A stretch of DNA of 64,000 bases from Nocardioides sp. URHA0032 (GTDB taxonomy: Bacteria > Actinomycetota > Actinomycetes > Propionibacteriales > Nocardioidaceae), in contig NZ_KK211159.1 of assembly GCF_000620645.1 (NCBI RefSeq), positions 641,467-705,466 on the forward strand. The letters are read 5' to 3'. The notes under the pieces were generated by a model, which saw nothing but the letters and a program-made list of their open reading frames with translations, searched no databases and was not told the origin of the DNA. This document shows, in pieces, positions 53,654 through 62,150 of the stretch. The stretch's first letter is position 1. Each line of letters begins with the position of its first letter. Both the position numbers and the translations under genes were made by a program.

Positions 53654-53872
53654 ATGACCCGTGCGTTGCGCCACCCACCCACCCGAGGGGTGGAGTGGGA
53701 GTTCGACAAGGTGACCTTCTCCCGGGAGTACCCGCGCAACGTCGTGACCAAGCTCCTCGTCGAGCGCGCCGAGCACGGCGGCTGGGAGCTGGACCGGGTC
53801 CGCATCGCCGCCGACGGCACCCGCCGGATCGTGCTGCGTCGCAAGATCATCCGGGCCGTCCGGACCGCCTGA
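53654..53872 (+). CDS. DUF5703-type small protein
   Basis: A 72-residue basic protein with the pattern EWEFDKVTFSREYPRNVVTKLLVERAEHGGWELDRVRI...GTRRIVLRRKI, which I recognise as the small actinobacterial DUF5703 family. It has no membrane segment. GAGGAGG lies 4 bases before the gca leader of ATG 53654, a strong ribosome-binding site. Probably co-transcribed with the aldo/keto reductase. Function unknown. Convergent with the M20 peptidase across repeat copy 8. Confidence 0.8.
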   Translation: MTRALRHPPTRGVEWEFDKVTFSREYPRNVVTKLLVERAEHGGWELDRVRIAADGTRRIVLRRKIIRAVRTA

Positions 53873-53900
53873 GAGCGGCTGACATAACGCCGAAAATGCT

Positions 53901-53962
53901 GCGGTTTGGTCACCAACCGCACGAATCGGGGCCTGAAATCTGCGGTTGGTGACCAATCCGCG
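53901..53962. repeat. Nested palindrome, GGTTTGGTCACC family, copy 8
   Basis: Left arm 53901-53921 (GCGGTTTGGTCACCAACCGC plus A), right arm 53941-53962 with one mismatch (AATCC for AAACC). 19-base loop. It starts 28 bases after the DUF5703 stop and ends 18 bases before the convergent peptidase stop. Confidence 0.85.
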
Positions 53963-53980
53963 ACCCCACGGCCGGGCGGC

Positions 53981-55303
53981 TCAGACGTCGTCGAGGAACC
54001 GGTCGAACACGCGTGCGCCGAACTCCAGCGCATCGACGGGGACCCGTTCGTCGACGCCGTGGAACAGGGCGGTGAAGTCGAGGTCGGCAGGGAGCCGCAA
54101 CGGCGCGAAGCCGTAGGACCGCATGCCGAGCTTGCGGAAGTGCTTGGCGTCGGTGCCGCCGCTCATCAGGTACGGCGCGACGATCGCGTCCGGGTCCTCG
54201 GCGAGCAGCGAGCGGGTCATCGCGTCGACCAGGTCGCCGTCGTACGGCGTCTCCCAGGGCTGCTGGTGGCTGACGTACTCGACCTCGATGTCGTCGCCCA
54301 CCAGGTCGGCGAGCGTGGCGAAGAACTCGTCCTCGTAGCCCGGCAGGAATCGGCCGTCGACGTGCGCGGTGGCCTCGGTGGGGATCACGTTCACCTTGTA
54401 CCCGGCGCGGAGCATGGTCGGGTTGACGGTGTTGCGGATGACCGCGCCCAGCATCCGCGCGGCGCCGCCGAATTCCTGCACCAGCGCCTCGGCGTTCTCG
54501 GGCGTCGCCTCCTCGTCGGCCAGCTCGCCGACGGCGGCGAGCAGGGTGCGCATCGCCGGGGTCAGCCGCACCGGCCACTCGTGCGCGCCGATCCGGGCGA
54601 CCGCGGAGGCCAGCGACGTGACGGCGTTCTCGCGGTTGATCATCGAGCCGTGGCCGGCCCGGCCGCGGGCGGTCAGCCGCATCCAGGCCATGCCCTTCTC
54701 TGCGGCCTCGATCAGGTAGATCCGCCTGCCGCGCACGGTCGCGCTGAACCCACCCACCTCGCCGACGGCCTCGGTGCAGTGCTCGAGCTCCTCGGCGTGC
54801 TGCGCGACGAGCACCTCGGCGCCCTGGTGGCCACCCGCCTCCTCGTCGGCGGTGAAGCAGAGCGTGATCGGCCGCGTGGGCACCCGCCCCGCACGCTGCC
54901 GGGCGCGGACCACGGAGAGCAGCATCGCGTCGAAGTCCTTCATGTCGACCGCGCCCCGGCCCCAGACGTAGCCGTCGCGGATCTCGCCGGCGAACGGGTC
55001 GACCTGCCAGTCCTCGGCCGCCGCGGGTACGACGTCGAGGTGGCCATGCACCAGCAGTCCCCCGACGTCATTGGACCCCGAACTCGGGGACCCGCCCCAC
55101 TGCGCCACGACCGACGTACGACCCGGCGACGACTCGTAGAGGGTCGACGAGATGCCCACCTCGTCGAGCAGCGTGGCGACGTACTCGGCCGCCTTCCGCT
55201 CCCCCGGCCCGTCCTCGTCGCCGTAGTTCGAGGTGTCGATCCGGATCAGCTCACGGCACAGCTCGACGACCTCGCCGGCGGGGTCCACAGGGGTGTCGGT
55301 CAT
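53981..55303 (-). CDS. M20/M25/M40 family metallopeptidase
   Basis: A 440-residue di-zinc peptidase/deacylase of the ArgE/DapE/carboxypeptidase group. Zinc ligands: His in LLVHGHLDVVP, Asp in GRGAVDMKDFDA, Glu-Glu in CFTADEEAGGHQGA (catalytic Glu plus ligand), and His near the end in FTALFHGVDERVP. A lid/dimerisation domain lies at about residues 190-310. Substrate unknown; actinobacterial homologues are annotated as dipeptidases. The ATG at 55303 has GGGGG-rich sequence upstream. It faces away from the tRNA-Leu gene. Confidence 0.92.
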   Translation of the reverse strand: MTDTPVDPAGEVVELCRELIRIDTSNYGDEDGPGERKAAEYVATLLDEVGISSTLYESSPGRTSVVAQWGGSPSSGSNDVGGLLVHGHLDVVPAAAEDWQVDPFAGEIRDGYVWGRGAVDMKDFDAMLLSVVRARQRAGRVPTRPITLCFTADEEAGGHQGAEVLVAQHAEELEHCTEAVGEVGGFSATVRGRRIYLIEAAEKGMAWMRLTARGRAGHGSMINRENAVTSLASAVARIGAHEWPVRLTPAMRTLLAAVGELADEEATPENAEALVQEFGGAARMLGAVIRNTVNPTMLRAGYKVNVIPTEATAHVDGRFLPGYEDEFFATLADLVGDDIEVEYVSHQQPWETPYDGDLVDAMTRSLLAEDPDAIVAPYLMSGGTDAKHFRKLGMRSYGFAPLRLPADLDFTALFHGVDERVPVDALEFGARVFDRFLDDV

Positions 55304-55381
55304 GCCCCCAGCATGTCACCGCGAGGGGCGGGTGCCGATGCGGAACTTCGCTCCACCATTTGCTAGTGTTCCACCGCACTC

Positions 55382-55467
55382 GTCCGGGTGGCGGAATTGG
55401 CAGACGCGCTAGCTTGAGGTGCTAGTGCCCGTATTAGGGCGTGGGGGTTCAAGTCCCCCCTCGGACA
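55382..55467 (+). tRNA. tRNA-Leu (anticodon GAG)
   Basis: An 86-base class II tRNA. The acceptor GTCCGGG pairs with CTCGGAC (55460-55466, one G-T), and A55467 is the discriminator base. The D-arm is GGCGGAATTGGCAGACGC. The anticodon stem CTAGC/GCTAG encloses TTGAGGT, with GAG at 55416-55418. The long variable arm is GTGCCCGTATTAGGGCGT, and the T-arm GGGGGTTCAAGTCCCCC is perfect. CCA is not encoded (the bases after the discriminator are CCG). Decodes CUU/CUC. Confidence 0.97.
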
Positions 55468-55472
55468 CCGAT

Positions 55473-55509
55473 CGGCTCCGGAGTCGCTGTGGTCAGCGGC
55501 CCGGAGCCG
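55473..55509 (+). terminator. Nested hairpin downstream of tRNA-Leu
   Basis: CGGCTCCGG (55473-55481) pairs with CCGGAGCCG (55501-55509). Inside it CGCTG (55485-55489) pairs with CAGCG (55494-55498). CTGTCATTT follows. It begins 5 bases after the tRNA end, well placed as its terminator. Confidence 0.65.
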
Positions 55510-55563
55510 CTGTCATTTCGGGCCCCGAAACTCTTGCCGCACCGGCCTCACCCTGCAATTATC

Positions 55564-55576
55564 AGGAAACTTTCCT
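55564..55576. promoter_or_regulatory. Odd palindrome AGGAAACTTTCCT, likely ROK operator
   Basis: AGGAAA-C-TTTCCT lies 20 bases before the ROK gene start, in an AT-rich pocket (ATTATC...TATTGATC) that contrasts with the GC-rich surroundings. The first gene of the sugar operon encodes a ROK repressor, so autoregulation through this site is likely; this is inference. Confidence 0.6.
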
Positions 55577-55596
55577 ATTGATCGCGGGGAGGCAGG

Positions 55597-56793
55597 GTGA
55601 ACCCCGGAACGCCGAGCGTGCTGCGCGCCATCAACGACCGCGCCGCACTCGAGCTGCTCCTCGAGCACGGCCCGCTGTCCCGCACGCGCCTCGGCGAGCT
55701 CACCGGCCTCTCCAAGCCGACCGCCTCCCAGCTGCTGAGCCGGCTCGCGGGCGCGGGACTGGTGATGACGAGCGGGAGCTCGCGCGGCGGCCCCGGCCCC
55801 CGGGCCCAGCTCTACGCGGTCAACCCCGGCGCGGCGTACGTCGGTGCCCTCGACGTGACCCCCGCGAGCATCGTCGCGGCGGTTGCCGACATCACCGGCC
55901 GGGTCGTGGGCGAGTTCGAGCTGCGCACTCCGCGCCGGGCGGGCCCGGACGCGGTCGCGCGGGTCGTCGAGGCGCTCGAGGGGGCCACGGCCGCGGCCCG
56001 TCTCGAACGTTCCGTCCTCACGCACGTCGCCATCGGCACCCCGGGCGCCTTCGACCCGGGCACCCGCCGGCTGCGCTACGCCAGCCACCTGCCCGGGTGG
56101 CACGACCCCGACCTCCTGGACCGGCTCGCCACCGCACTCGGTGTCCCCTTCGACGTCGAGAACGACGTCAACCTCGCGGCACACGCCGAGCTGCGGACCG
56201 GGGCGGCACGCGGCGTCGACACCTTCGTGCTGCTCTGGGCCGAGGACGGGCTCGGCGCCGCCATCGTGATCGACGGCCGCATCCACGGCGGCGCGACCGG
56301 TGGCGCCGGCGAGATCGGATTCCTGCCGCTCCCGGGGACGCCTCCGGTCCGCGGCGTACGCCGGGGCAACGCGGGCGGGTTCCAGGAGCTGGCCGGCGGC
56401 CCCCAGGTGCTGGCGCTCGCCCGGTCCCACGGCCTGCGGGCCGGGAGCCCGGCGGCCGCCGTCCGTGCTGCCATCGACTGCCCGGGTGCCGGGGACGCGG
56501 TGCTCGCGACGCTGGCCGAGCGCTTCGCGCTCGGCATCGCCGCTGTCGTGGCCGTGCTCGACCCGGCGCTGGTCGTGCTGTCGGGTGCGGTGCTGTCCGC
56601 CGGCGGTGACCGGCTCCTCGGCCTGATCACCGACGAGCTCGAGTCGCTGGCGGCAGCCCGGCCGCGCCTGGAGCTGTCCGCCGTCACCGCACGTCCCGTC
56701 CTCACCGGCGCGCTCCAGACCGCATTGGACGCCGCTCGGGACCGGGTCTTCGACACCGTCACCAGCACCCGGCAGGAATGGAGAGCACCATGA
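55597..56793 (+). CDS. ROK-family transcriptional repressor
   Basis: A 398-residue regulator with an N-terminal winged helix-turn-helix (residues about 10-70, LLLEHGPLSRTRLGELTGLSKPTASQLLSRLAGAGLV) and a ROK sugar-kinase-like domain (80-380). The kinase DxGxT phosphate loop is replaced by ALDVTPASI, as in repressors that bind rather than phosphorylate sugar. The ROK zinc motif normally found as CxCGxxGC is not visible here: the corresponding loop is PGTPPVRGVRRGNAGGFQ, with the cysteines lost. The GTG start at 55597 has GGGGAGG upstream. It overlaps the binding-protein gene by 4 bases. Confidence 0.92.
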   Translation: MNPGTPSVLRAINDRAALELLLEHGPLSRTRLGELTGLSKPTASQLLSRLAGAGLVMTSGSSRGGPGPRAQLYAVNPGAAYVGALDVTPASIVAAVADITGRVVGEFELRTPRRAGPDAVARVVEALEGATAAARLERSVLTHVAIGTPGAFDPGTRRLRYASHLPGWHDPDLLDRLATALGVPFDVENDVNLAAHAELRTGAARGVDTFVLLWAEDGLGAAIVIDGRIHGGATGGAGEIGFLPLPGTPPVRGVRRGNAGGFQELAGGPQVLALARSHGLRAGSPAAAVRAAIDCPGAGDAVLATLAERFALGIAAVVAVLDPALVVLSGAVLSAGGDRLLGLITDELESLAAARPRLELSAVTARPVLTGALQTALDAARDRVFDTVTSTRQEWRAP

Positions 56794-58130
56794 TCACCAC
56801 GACCACCCGCGCCCGACTCGCCGCCGTCGCGGCAGCGCTCGCGCTGCCGCTCGCGGCGGCCGCCTGCACCGGGGACGGCGGCGGCGGTTCGAACGACAAC
56901 CCGGACGCGGACGTCACCATCACGTTCTGGCACGGGTGGAGCGCCGACAGCGAGGTCGCGGCCATCCAGGCGACCGTGGACGCCTTCGAGAAGGCGAACC
57001 CCAACATCCACGTGAACGTGGTCGGCAACATCACCGACGACAAGATCAACCAGGCGCTCCGCGCCGGCGGCTCCAATGCGCCCGACGTGGTCTCGTCGTT
57101 CACCACCGACAACGTCGGCCAGTTCTGCACCTCCGGCGCCTTCGTCGACCTCGGTCCCCTCCTCGACAAGGCGGGCATCGACCCGGAGTCGACCTTCCCC
57201 GCGGCGCAGCTGGAGTACACGCAGTACCAGGGTGACCAGTGCGCACTTCCGCTGCTCGGTGACGCGTACGGGCTCTACTACAACAAGGACGCCTTCGCCG
57301 CCGCGGGGATCGCCGGGCCGCCGAAGACGCTCTCGGAGTTCGACGCGGACGCGGTGAAGCTCACGAAGACCTCGGGCGACACCTACTCCCAGCTCGGGTT
57401 CATGCCCGACTACCACGGCTACGAGTCCACGATCACCCACTTCGCGGCCCAGTGGTCGCCCGAGTACTTCGACGCCGACGGCGCGTCGAACGTCGCCGCC
57501 GACCCGGCCTTCAAGGACACCTTCGAGTGGCAGCTGGGCCTCGTGAACAAGCTCGGGGGCTACGACCGGCTCGAGAAGTACCGGACGACGTTCGGCGACG
57601 AGTTCGGCGCCAAGAACCCGTTCATGACCGGTCAGGTCGCGATGGCGATCGACGGCGAGTGGCGCGCGGGGATGATCCAGGCCGACGCACCGGACCTGAA
57701 CTTCGGCGTCGCCCCGTTCCCCGTCCCCGACGACCAGGCCGACCAGTACGGCAAGGGCTACATCACCGGCACCATCGTCGGGATCGCGAGCACCAGCGAG
57801 AAGCAGAACGCGGCGTGGCGGTTCGTGCAGTTCCTCACCACGGACACGAAGGCTGTCGTCGACTTCGCCAACGCGATCCACAACGTCCCGTCGACCAAGG
57901 ACGCGCTGGCCTCGCCGGACGTGAGCCAGGACCCGGCGTTCCAGACGTTCGTCGCCATCGCCTCGGACCCGAACAGCAACACCACACCGGCCAGTCCCAA
58001 CGGCGGGGCGTACCAGCTCACCTTGCAGGACCTCGGCTACGACATCGAGTCGGGCAAGCAGACCGACATCCAGGCCGGCCTCGAGGATGCGGCCCACCAG
58101 ATCGACACCGAGCTCGAGCAGTCGAAGTGA
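56790..58130 (+). CDS. ABC transporter sugar-binding lipoprotein
   Basis: A 446-residue extracellular solute-binding protein, family 1. The lipoprotein signal peptide ends in the lipobox LAAAAC with Cys26, followed by a Gly/Ser/Asn linker. The mature protein has VTITFWHGWSADSEVAAIQATVDAFEKANP and the ligand-binding Trp/Asp-rich regions typical of oligosaccharide receptors. ATG 56790 overlaps the ROK stop (ATGA) and has GGAGAG about 6 bases upstream; the ATG at 56778 is less likely. Imports the sugar for the GH4 enzyme downstream. Confidence 0.92.
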   Translation: MITTTTRARLAAVAAALALPLAAAACTGDGGGGSNDNPDADVTITFWHGWSADSEVAAIQATVDAFEKANPNIHVNVVGNITDDKINQALRAGGSNAPDVVSSFTTDNVGQFCTSGAFVDLGPLLDKAGIDPESTFPAAQLEYTQYQGDQCALPLLGDAYGLYYNKDAFAAAGIAGPPKTLSEFDADAVKLTKTSGDTYSQLGFMPDYHGYESTITHFAAQWSPEYFDADGASNVAADPAFKDTFEWQLGLVNKLGGYDRLEKYRTTFGDEFGAKNPFMTGQVAMAIDGEWRAGMIQADAPDLNFGVAPFPVPDDQADQYGKGYITGTIVGIASTSEKQNAAWRFVQFLTTDTKAVVDFANAIHNVPSTKDALASPDVSQDPAFQTFVAIASDPNSNTTPASPNGGAYQLTLQDLGYDIESGKQTDIQAGLEDAAHQIDTELEQSK

Positions 58131-59065
58131 ATCCCACGGCTCGTGCCCGGCGCCGACGGGAGACACTGCGCAACCTGGCGTTCCTGTCGCCCTGGCTGCT
58201 GGGCACGGGCCTGTTCTTCCTCTACCCGCTGGTGTCGACGGCGTACTTCTCGTTCACGCACTACAACGGGTTCGGCTCCCCGACCTGGGACGGCCTGGAC
58301 AACTGGCGGTTCGTGCTGCAGGACTACCCGTTCTTCTGGCCGGCGATGCGGAACACCCTGTGGTTCGTGCTCGTCATGGTGACGCTCCGCGTGCTGTTCT
58401 CCCTCGTCGTCGCCATGCTGGTGCTCCGGCTCAAGCGCGGTGGCGGTCTCTTCCGCACCCTGTGGTACGCGCCGTACCTCACGCCGCCGGTGGCCGGGAC
58501 GCTGGCGTTCGTCTTCCTGCTCAACCCCGGCACCGGGCCGGTGAACACGATCCTCGGCAAGCTCGGGCTCCCCCAGCCCGGCTGGTTCAACGATCCGGCG
58601 TGGTCGAAGCCGGCGCTCACCCTGCTCGCGCTGTGGACCGTGGGCGACCTGATGATCATCTTCATGGCGTCGCTCCTCGACGTGCCGCGCGAGCTGTACG
58701 AGGCGGCCGAGCTCGACGGCGCCGGCGCGAGGGGGAGGTTCCGCTACGTCACGCTCCCGCACCTGCGGCCGATCCTCACCTTCGCCGCCGTCACCGGGGT
58801 GATCGCGATCATGCAGTACTACACCGAGCCGACCGTCGCGGGTCAGGTCGCGAGCGGGCAGATCGGCGGGTCTGGCCAGCAGACCGAGCCCGGGTACCCG
58901 GACAAGTCGACGCTCACCCTGCCGCAGCTCGTCTACAACCTCGGGTTCCAGCGCTTCGACATCGGCGCCTCGTGCGTGATCGCCCTGATCCTCTTCGCGA
59001 TGTCGCTCGCCGCCGCGATCGTCCTGATGCGGCGCGGTGGGGCCTTCCTGGGCGGTGAGGTGTGA
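58127..59065 (+). CDS. ABC sugar transporter permease (MalF-type)
   Basis: A 312-residue inner-membrane permease with six hydrophobic helices. The N-terminal LAFLSPWLLGTGLFFLYPLVSTAYFSF is typical of the MalF/UgpA group, and the EAA loop reads ELYEAAELDGAGARGRFRYVTLPHLRP, which contacts the ATPase. A loop rich in Gly/Gln (GQVASGQIGGSGQQTEPGYP) is longer than average. The GTG start overlaps the binding-protein stop by 4 bases (GTGA). Confidence 0.93.
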   Translation: MNPTARARRRRETLRNLAFLSPWLLGTGLFFLYPLVSTAYFSFTHYNGFGSPTWDGLDNWRFVLQDYPFFWPAMRNTLWFVLVMVTLRVLFSLVVAMLVLRLKRGGGLFRTLWYAPYLTPPVAGTLAFVFLLNPGTGPVNTILGKLGLPQPGWFNDPAWSKPALTLLALWTVGDLMIIFMASLLDVPRELYEAAELDGAGARGRFRYVTLPHLRPILTFAAVTGVIAIMQYYTEPTVAGQVASGQIGGSGQQTEPGYPDKSTLTLPQLVYNLGFQRFDIGASCVIALILFAMSLAAAIVLMRRGGAFLGGEV

Positions 59066-59898
59066 GCCACCGGACCCGCGCCGCGCTCGAGTGGGTGGCG
59101 GTGCACGCGATGGCGGTCGCGGCCACGCTGTTCTTCGTGCTGCCCTTCGTGTTCGTCGTGCTCACCGCGCTGATGACCGACGAGCAGTCGCTGACCAGGC
59201 AGCTGTGGCCCAACCCGTTCCAGTGGCACAACCTGGCCGACGTCTGGAGCACACCCGGCTTCGGGACCTGGTGGCGCAACACGGTCATCTATGCGGTCTC
59301 GGGTACGGCGTTGACGCTGCTCTCGAGCATCCCGGTCGCGTACGCGCTGGCCTGCTTCCGGTTCCGCGGCCGCAACCTGGCCCTCATGGTGGTCATCGCG
59401 ACGATGATGCTGCCGCCGCAGGTCGTGATCGTCCCGATGTACCTCGTGTGGGCCCAGCAGCTGCACCTGTCCGGGTCACTGTGGCCGCTGATCATCCCGA
59501 TGGCCTTCGGGGACGCGTTCTCGATCTTCCTGCTGCGTCAGTTCTTCGTGACCATCCCGCGCGAGTACCTGGAGGCGGCCAAGGTCGACGGCTGCAGCGA
59601 CTTCGCCGCCCTCGTGCGGGTGGTGCTGCCGATGGCCAGGCCGGCGGTCGCGGCCGTCGCCCTGTTCCAGTTCTTCTACTGCTGGAACGACTACTTCGGC
59701 CCGCAGATCTACACCAGTGAGAATCCCGGCGCCTGGACCCTCAGCTACGGGCTGCAGACGTTCAAGAGTGCCCACCACACGAACTGGAACTTCACGATGG
59801 CCGCCACCTTGATGGTGATGGCGCCGGTGATCCTGCTGTTCTTCCTCGCCCAACGGGCGTTCATCGAGGGCGTGACGCTGACAGGAGTGAAGGGATGA
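59062..59898 (+). CDS. ABC sugar transporter permease (MalG-type)
   Basis: A 278-residue second permease with six helices. The EAA loop is EYLEAAKVDGCSDFAALVRVVLPMARP, and TMMLPPQVVIVPMYLVWAQ is the usual segment of helix 3-4. The GTG start overlaps the first permease stop by 4 bases, and its stop overlaps the GH4 start by 4 bases. No ATPase gene occurs in the operon, so a shared MsiK-type ATPase encoded elsewhere is expected, as in streptomycete sugar importers. Confidence 0.93.
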   Translation: MSHRTRAALEWVAVHAMAVAATLFFVLPFVFVVLTALMTDEQSLTRQLWPNPFQWHNLADVWSTPGFGTWWRNTVIYAVSGTALTLLSSIPVAYALACFRFRGRNLALMVVIATMMLPPQVVIVPMYLVWAQQLHLSGSLWPLIIPMAFGDAFSIFLLRQFFVTIPREYLEAAKVDGCSDFAALVRVVLPMARPAVAAVALFQFFYCWNDYFGPQIYTSENPGAWTLSYGLQTFKSAHHTNWNFTMAATLMVMAPVILLFFLAQRAFIEGVTLTGVKG

Positions 59899-61151
59899 AG
59901 ATCGTCGTCGTCGGTGGCGGGTCGACGTACACGCCCGAGCTGGTCGACGGGCTGGGCCGGATGCGCGACCTGCTGCCCGTCGAGGAGCTGGTCCTGGTCG
60001 ACCCGGTCGCCGACCGCCTCGAGCTGGTCGCCGGCCTCGGTCGCCGGATCCTCGCGCGGCTGGACCACCCCGCCCGGCTGGTCACCTCGACCGACCTGGC
60101 TCCGGCTCTCGACGGTGCCGCTGCCGTCCTGGTCCAGCTGCGGGTCGGCGGGCAGGCGGCGCGGCTGCAGGACGAGACGTGGCCGCTGGAATGCGGCTGT
60201 GTGGGCCAGGAGACGACGGGCGCGGGCGGGCTGGCGAAGGCCCTGCGGACGGTCCCCGTCGTGCTGGACATCGCACGCCAGGTGCGCGAAGCGGCGCCCG
60301 ACGCCTGGATCGTCGACTTCACCAACCCGGTCGGCATCGTCACCCGGGCGCTGCTCCGCGACGGCCACCGGGCCGTCGGCCTGTGCAACGTGGCGATCGG
60401 CTTCCAGCGGCGGTTCGCCCAGCTGCTGGACGTGGCGCCGGACCGGGTCGAGCTCGGTCACGTGGGACTGAACCACCTCACCTGGGAGCGCAGCGCCGTG
60501 GTCGACGGGGTGGACCGGCTGCCCGAGATCCTCGCCCGTCACGCCGACGACCTGGCCGCCGACATCGGTCTGCCGTCGGACCTGCTGCGCGCGCACGGCA
60601 TGGTGCCGTCGTACTACCTGCGTTACTTCTACGCCCACGACGAGGTCGTCCGCGAGCTGCTCGACGACCAGCCACGGGCCGCGCAGGTCGCCGCCCTCGA
60701 GGAGGAGCTGCTGCGGATGTACGCCGACCCGGCGCTCGACCGCAAGCCGGACCTGTTCACCCAGCGGGGCGGCGCGTACTACTCCGAGGCCGCGGTCCAG
60801 CTCGCCGCGGCACTGCTCGGCAGCAGCGGCGGGTCGACCCAGGTGGTCAACGTGCGCAACGACGGGACCCTGCCCTTCCTTGCCGACGATGCCGTCATCG
60901 AGGTCCCGGCCCGCGTGGACGGCTCCGGCGTCACGGCGCTGCCGGTCGCCCCGCTCGAGCCCCTGTACGCCGGGCTGGTCGCCGCGGTCACCGCCTACGA
61001 GGACCTTGCTCTCGACGCGGCGTTGCGGGGCGGCCGCCAGCGTGTGTTCGACGCACTGCTGGCCCACCCGTTGGTCGGCCAGGTCGACCTGGCCGCGGGA
61101 CTCACCGACCGGCTGATCGCCCACAACCGCGAGCACCTGCCGTGGGCCTGA
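59895..61151 (+). CDS. Glycoside hydrolase family 4, 6-phospho-beta-glucosidase-like
   Basis: A 418-residue GH4 enzyme that uses NAD+ and Mn2+ to cleave glycosides by oxidation-elimination. NAD binding: KIVVVGGGSTYTPELVDG. The Mn ligands lie in GLCNVAIGFQRR (Cys) and HVGLNHLTW (His). FTNPVGIVTRALLR is the family Asn-Pro motif. Usual GH4 6-phospho-beta-glucosidases act on PTS-imported phospho-sugars, but this one follows an ABC importer and precedes a sugar kinase, so the substrate may be phosphorylated after uptake or may be unphosphorylated. Overlaps both neighbours. Confidence 0.9.
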   Translation: MKIVVVGGGSTYTPELVDGLGRMRDLLPVEELVLVDPVADRLELVAGLGRRILARLDHPARLVTSTDLAPALDGAAAVLVQLRVGGQAARLQDETWPLECGCVGQETTGAGGLAKALRTVPVVLDIARQVREAAPDAWIVDFTNPVGIVTRALLRDGHRAVGLCNVAIGFQRRFAQLLDVAPDRVELGHVGLNHLTWERSAVVDGVDRLPEILARHADDLAADIGLPSDLLRAHGMVPSYYLRYFYAHDEVVRELLDDQPRAAQVAALEEELLRMYADPALDRKPDLFTQRGGAYYSEAAVQLAAALLGSSGGSTQVVNVRNDGTLPFLADDAVIEVPARVDGSGVTALPVAPLEPLYAGLVAAVTAYEDLALDAALRGGRQRVFDALLAHPLVGQVDLAAGLTDRLIAHNREHLPWA

Positions 61152-62125
61152 GCGTGGAGGCGGTGCTGGCGATCGACGCCGGCAACAGCAAGACCGACGT
61201 GGCGGTCGTCGCGGCCGACGGCCGGCTCCTGGGGACGTCGCGCGGGGGCGCCTTCCACCCGCACCGCGTGGGCGCGGAAGCGGCGGTCGACGGTCTCGCC
61301 CCGCTCGTGAGCGAGGCCGTGGAGCGGTCCGGACCCGTGGAGCTCCGGCATCTCTCGGCGTGCCTGGCCAACGTCGACCTGCCCTTCGAGCACGACGCCC
61401 TGGAGAGTGCCCTCGCCGGGCGCGCCTGGGCAGCGACGAGCGAGGTCGTCAACGACACCTTCGCGCTGCTGCGCGCCGGCCTGGACAGCTGGCGCGGCAT
61501 CGCGGTGATCTGCGGAGCGGGCATCAACTGCACCGGGGTCCTTCCCGACGGCAGGACCGCGAGGTTCGCCGCGGTCGGCACCATCTCCGGTGACTGGGGC
61601 GGCGGCGCCTTCCTCTGGCAGGAGGCGATGTGGTGGGCCGCCCGCGCCGAGGACGGCCGCGGACCGGACACCCTGCTGCGCACCGCGCTCCCCCAGCACC
61701 TCGGGCTGCCGTCGATGGCCGAGCTGATCGAGGCGATCCACGCCGGGCGGGTCCCGGAGGAGCGCTGCGCTGAGCTCACCCCCCTCCTGTTCACGGTCGC
61801 CGAGGCCGGCGACCCCGTCGCGGCCGACGTCGTCCGACACCAGGCCCGGGAGGTGGTCGCCCTCGCGGTCGCTGCCGCCCGGCGGCTGGGGGTCGACGAG
61901 GAGCCGATCGACGTGGTGCTGGGCGGCGGCGTGCTGACCGCCGGGCACCAGCTCCTCATGGAGGAGATCGACCGCGGGCTGGCCGCCGTGGCGCCGAAGG
62001 CGCAGACCCGGGTCGTGACGATCCCGCCGGTCGCCGGCGCGGCCCTCCTCGGCCTGGACCGGATCGGGGCCGGGACCGGCGCGCACCAGCGTCTTCGCGA
62101 CGCCTACACCGGCATGTCTTCTTGA
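61142..62125 (+). CDS. BadF/BadG-type N-acetylglucosamine kinase-like protein
   Basis: A 327-residue ASKHA-fold sugar kinase of the BadF/BadG/BcrA/BcrD family, whose sugar members phosphorylate N-acetylglucosamine. The first phosphate loop is VLAIDAGNSKTDVAVV, then VVNDTFALLRAG, the adenosine-site ICGAGINCTGVLPDG, GTISGDWGGGAFL and VVLGGGVLTAG. The GTG start at 61142 overlaps the GH4 stop by 10 bases; GTG 61154 is an alternative. With the GH4 enzyme it suggests uptake and phosphorylation of a GlcNAc-containing disaccharide such as chitobiose. Its stop codon lies inside the Fur-type palindrome. Confidence 0.85.
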   Translation: MGLSVEAVLAIDAGNSKTDVAVVAADGRLLGTSRGGAFHPHRVGAEAAVDGLAPLVSEAVERSGPVELRHLSACLANVDLPFEHDALESALAGRAWAATSEVVNDTFALLRAGLDSWRGIAVICGAGINCTGVLPDGRTARFAAVGTISGDWGGGAFLWQEAMWWAARAEDGRGPDTLLRTALPQHLGLPSMAELIEAIHAGRVPEERCAELTPLLFTVAEAGDPVAADVVRHQAREVVALAVAAARRLGVDEEPIDVVLGGGVLTAGHQLLMEEIDRGLAAVAPKAQTRVVTIPPVAGAALLGLDRIGAGTGAHQRLRDAYTGMSS

Positions 62126-62137
62126 ATCATTCAAGAA
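62119..62137. promoter_or_regulatory. 19-base Fur-type palindrome upstream of furA-katG
   Basis: TTCTTGAATCATTCAAGAA is a perfect odd palindrome centred on C62128. It is AT-rich in a GC-rich context, overlaps the sugar kinase stop codon (62123-62125) and lies 14-20 bases before the fur start. It is the expected autoregulatory site of a FurA-type peroxide-sensing repressor. Confidence 0.8.
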
Positions 62138-62150
62138 TCTCCGGCAGGGT

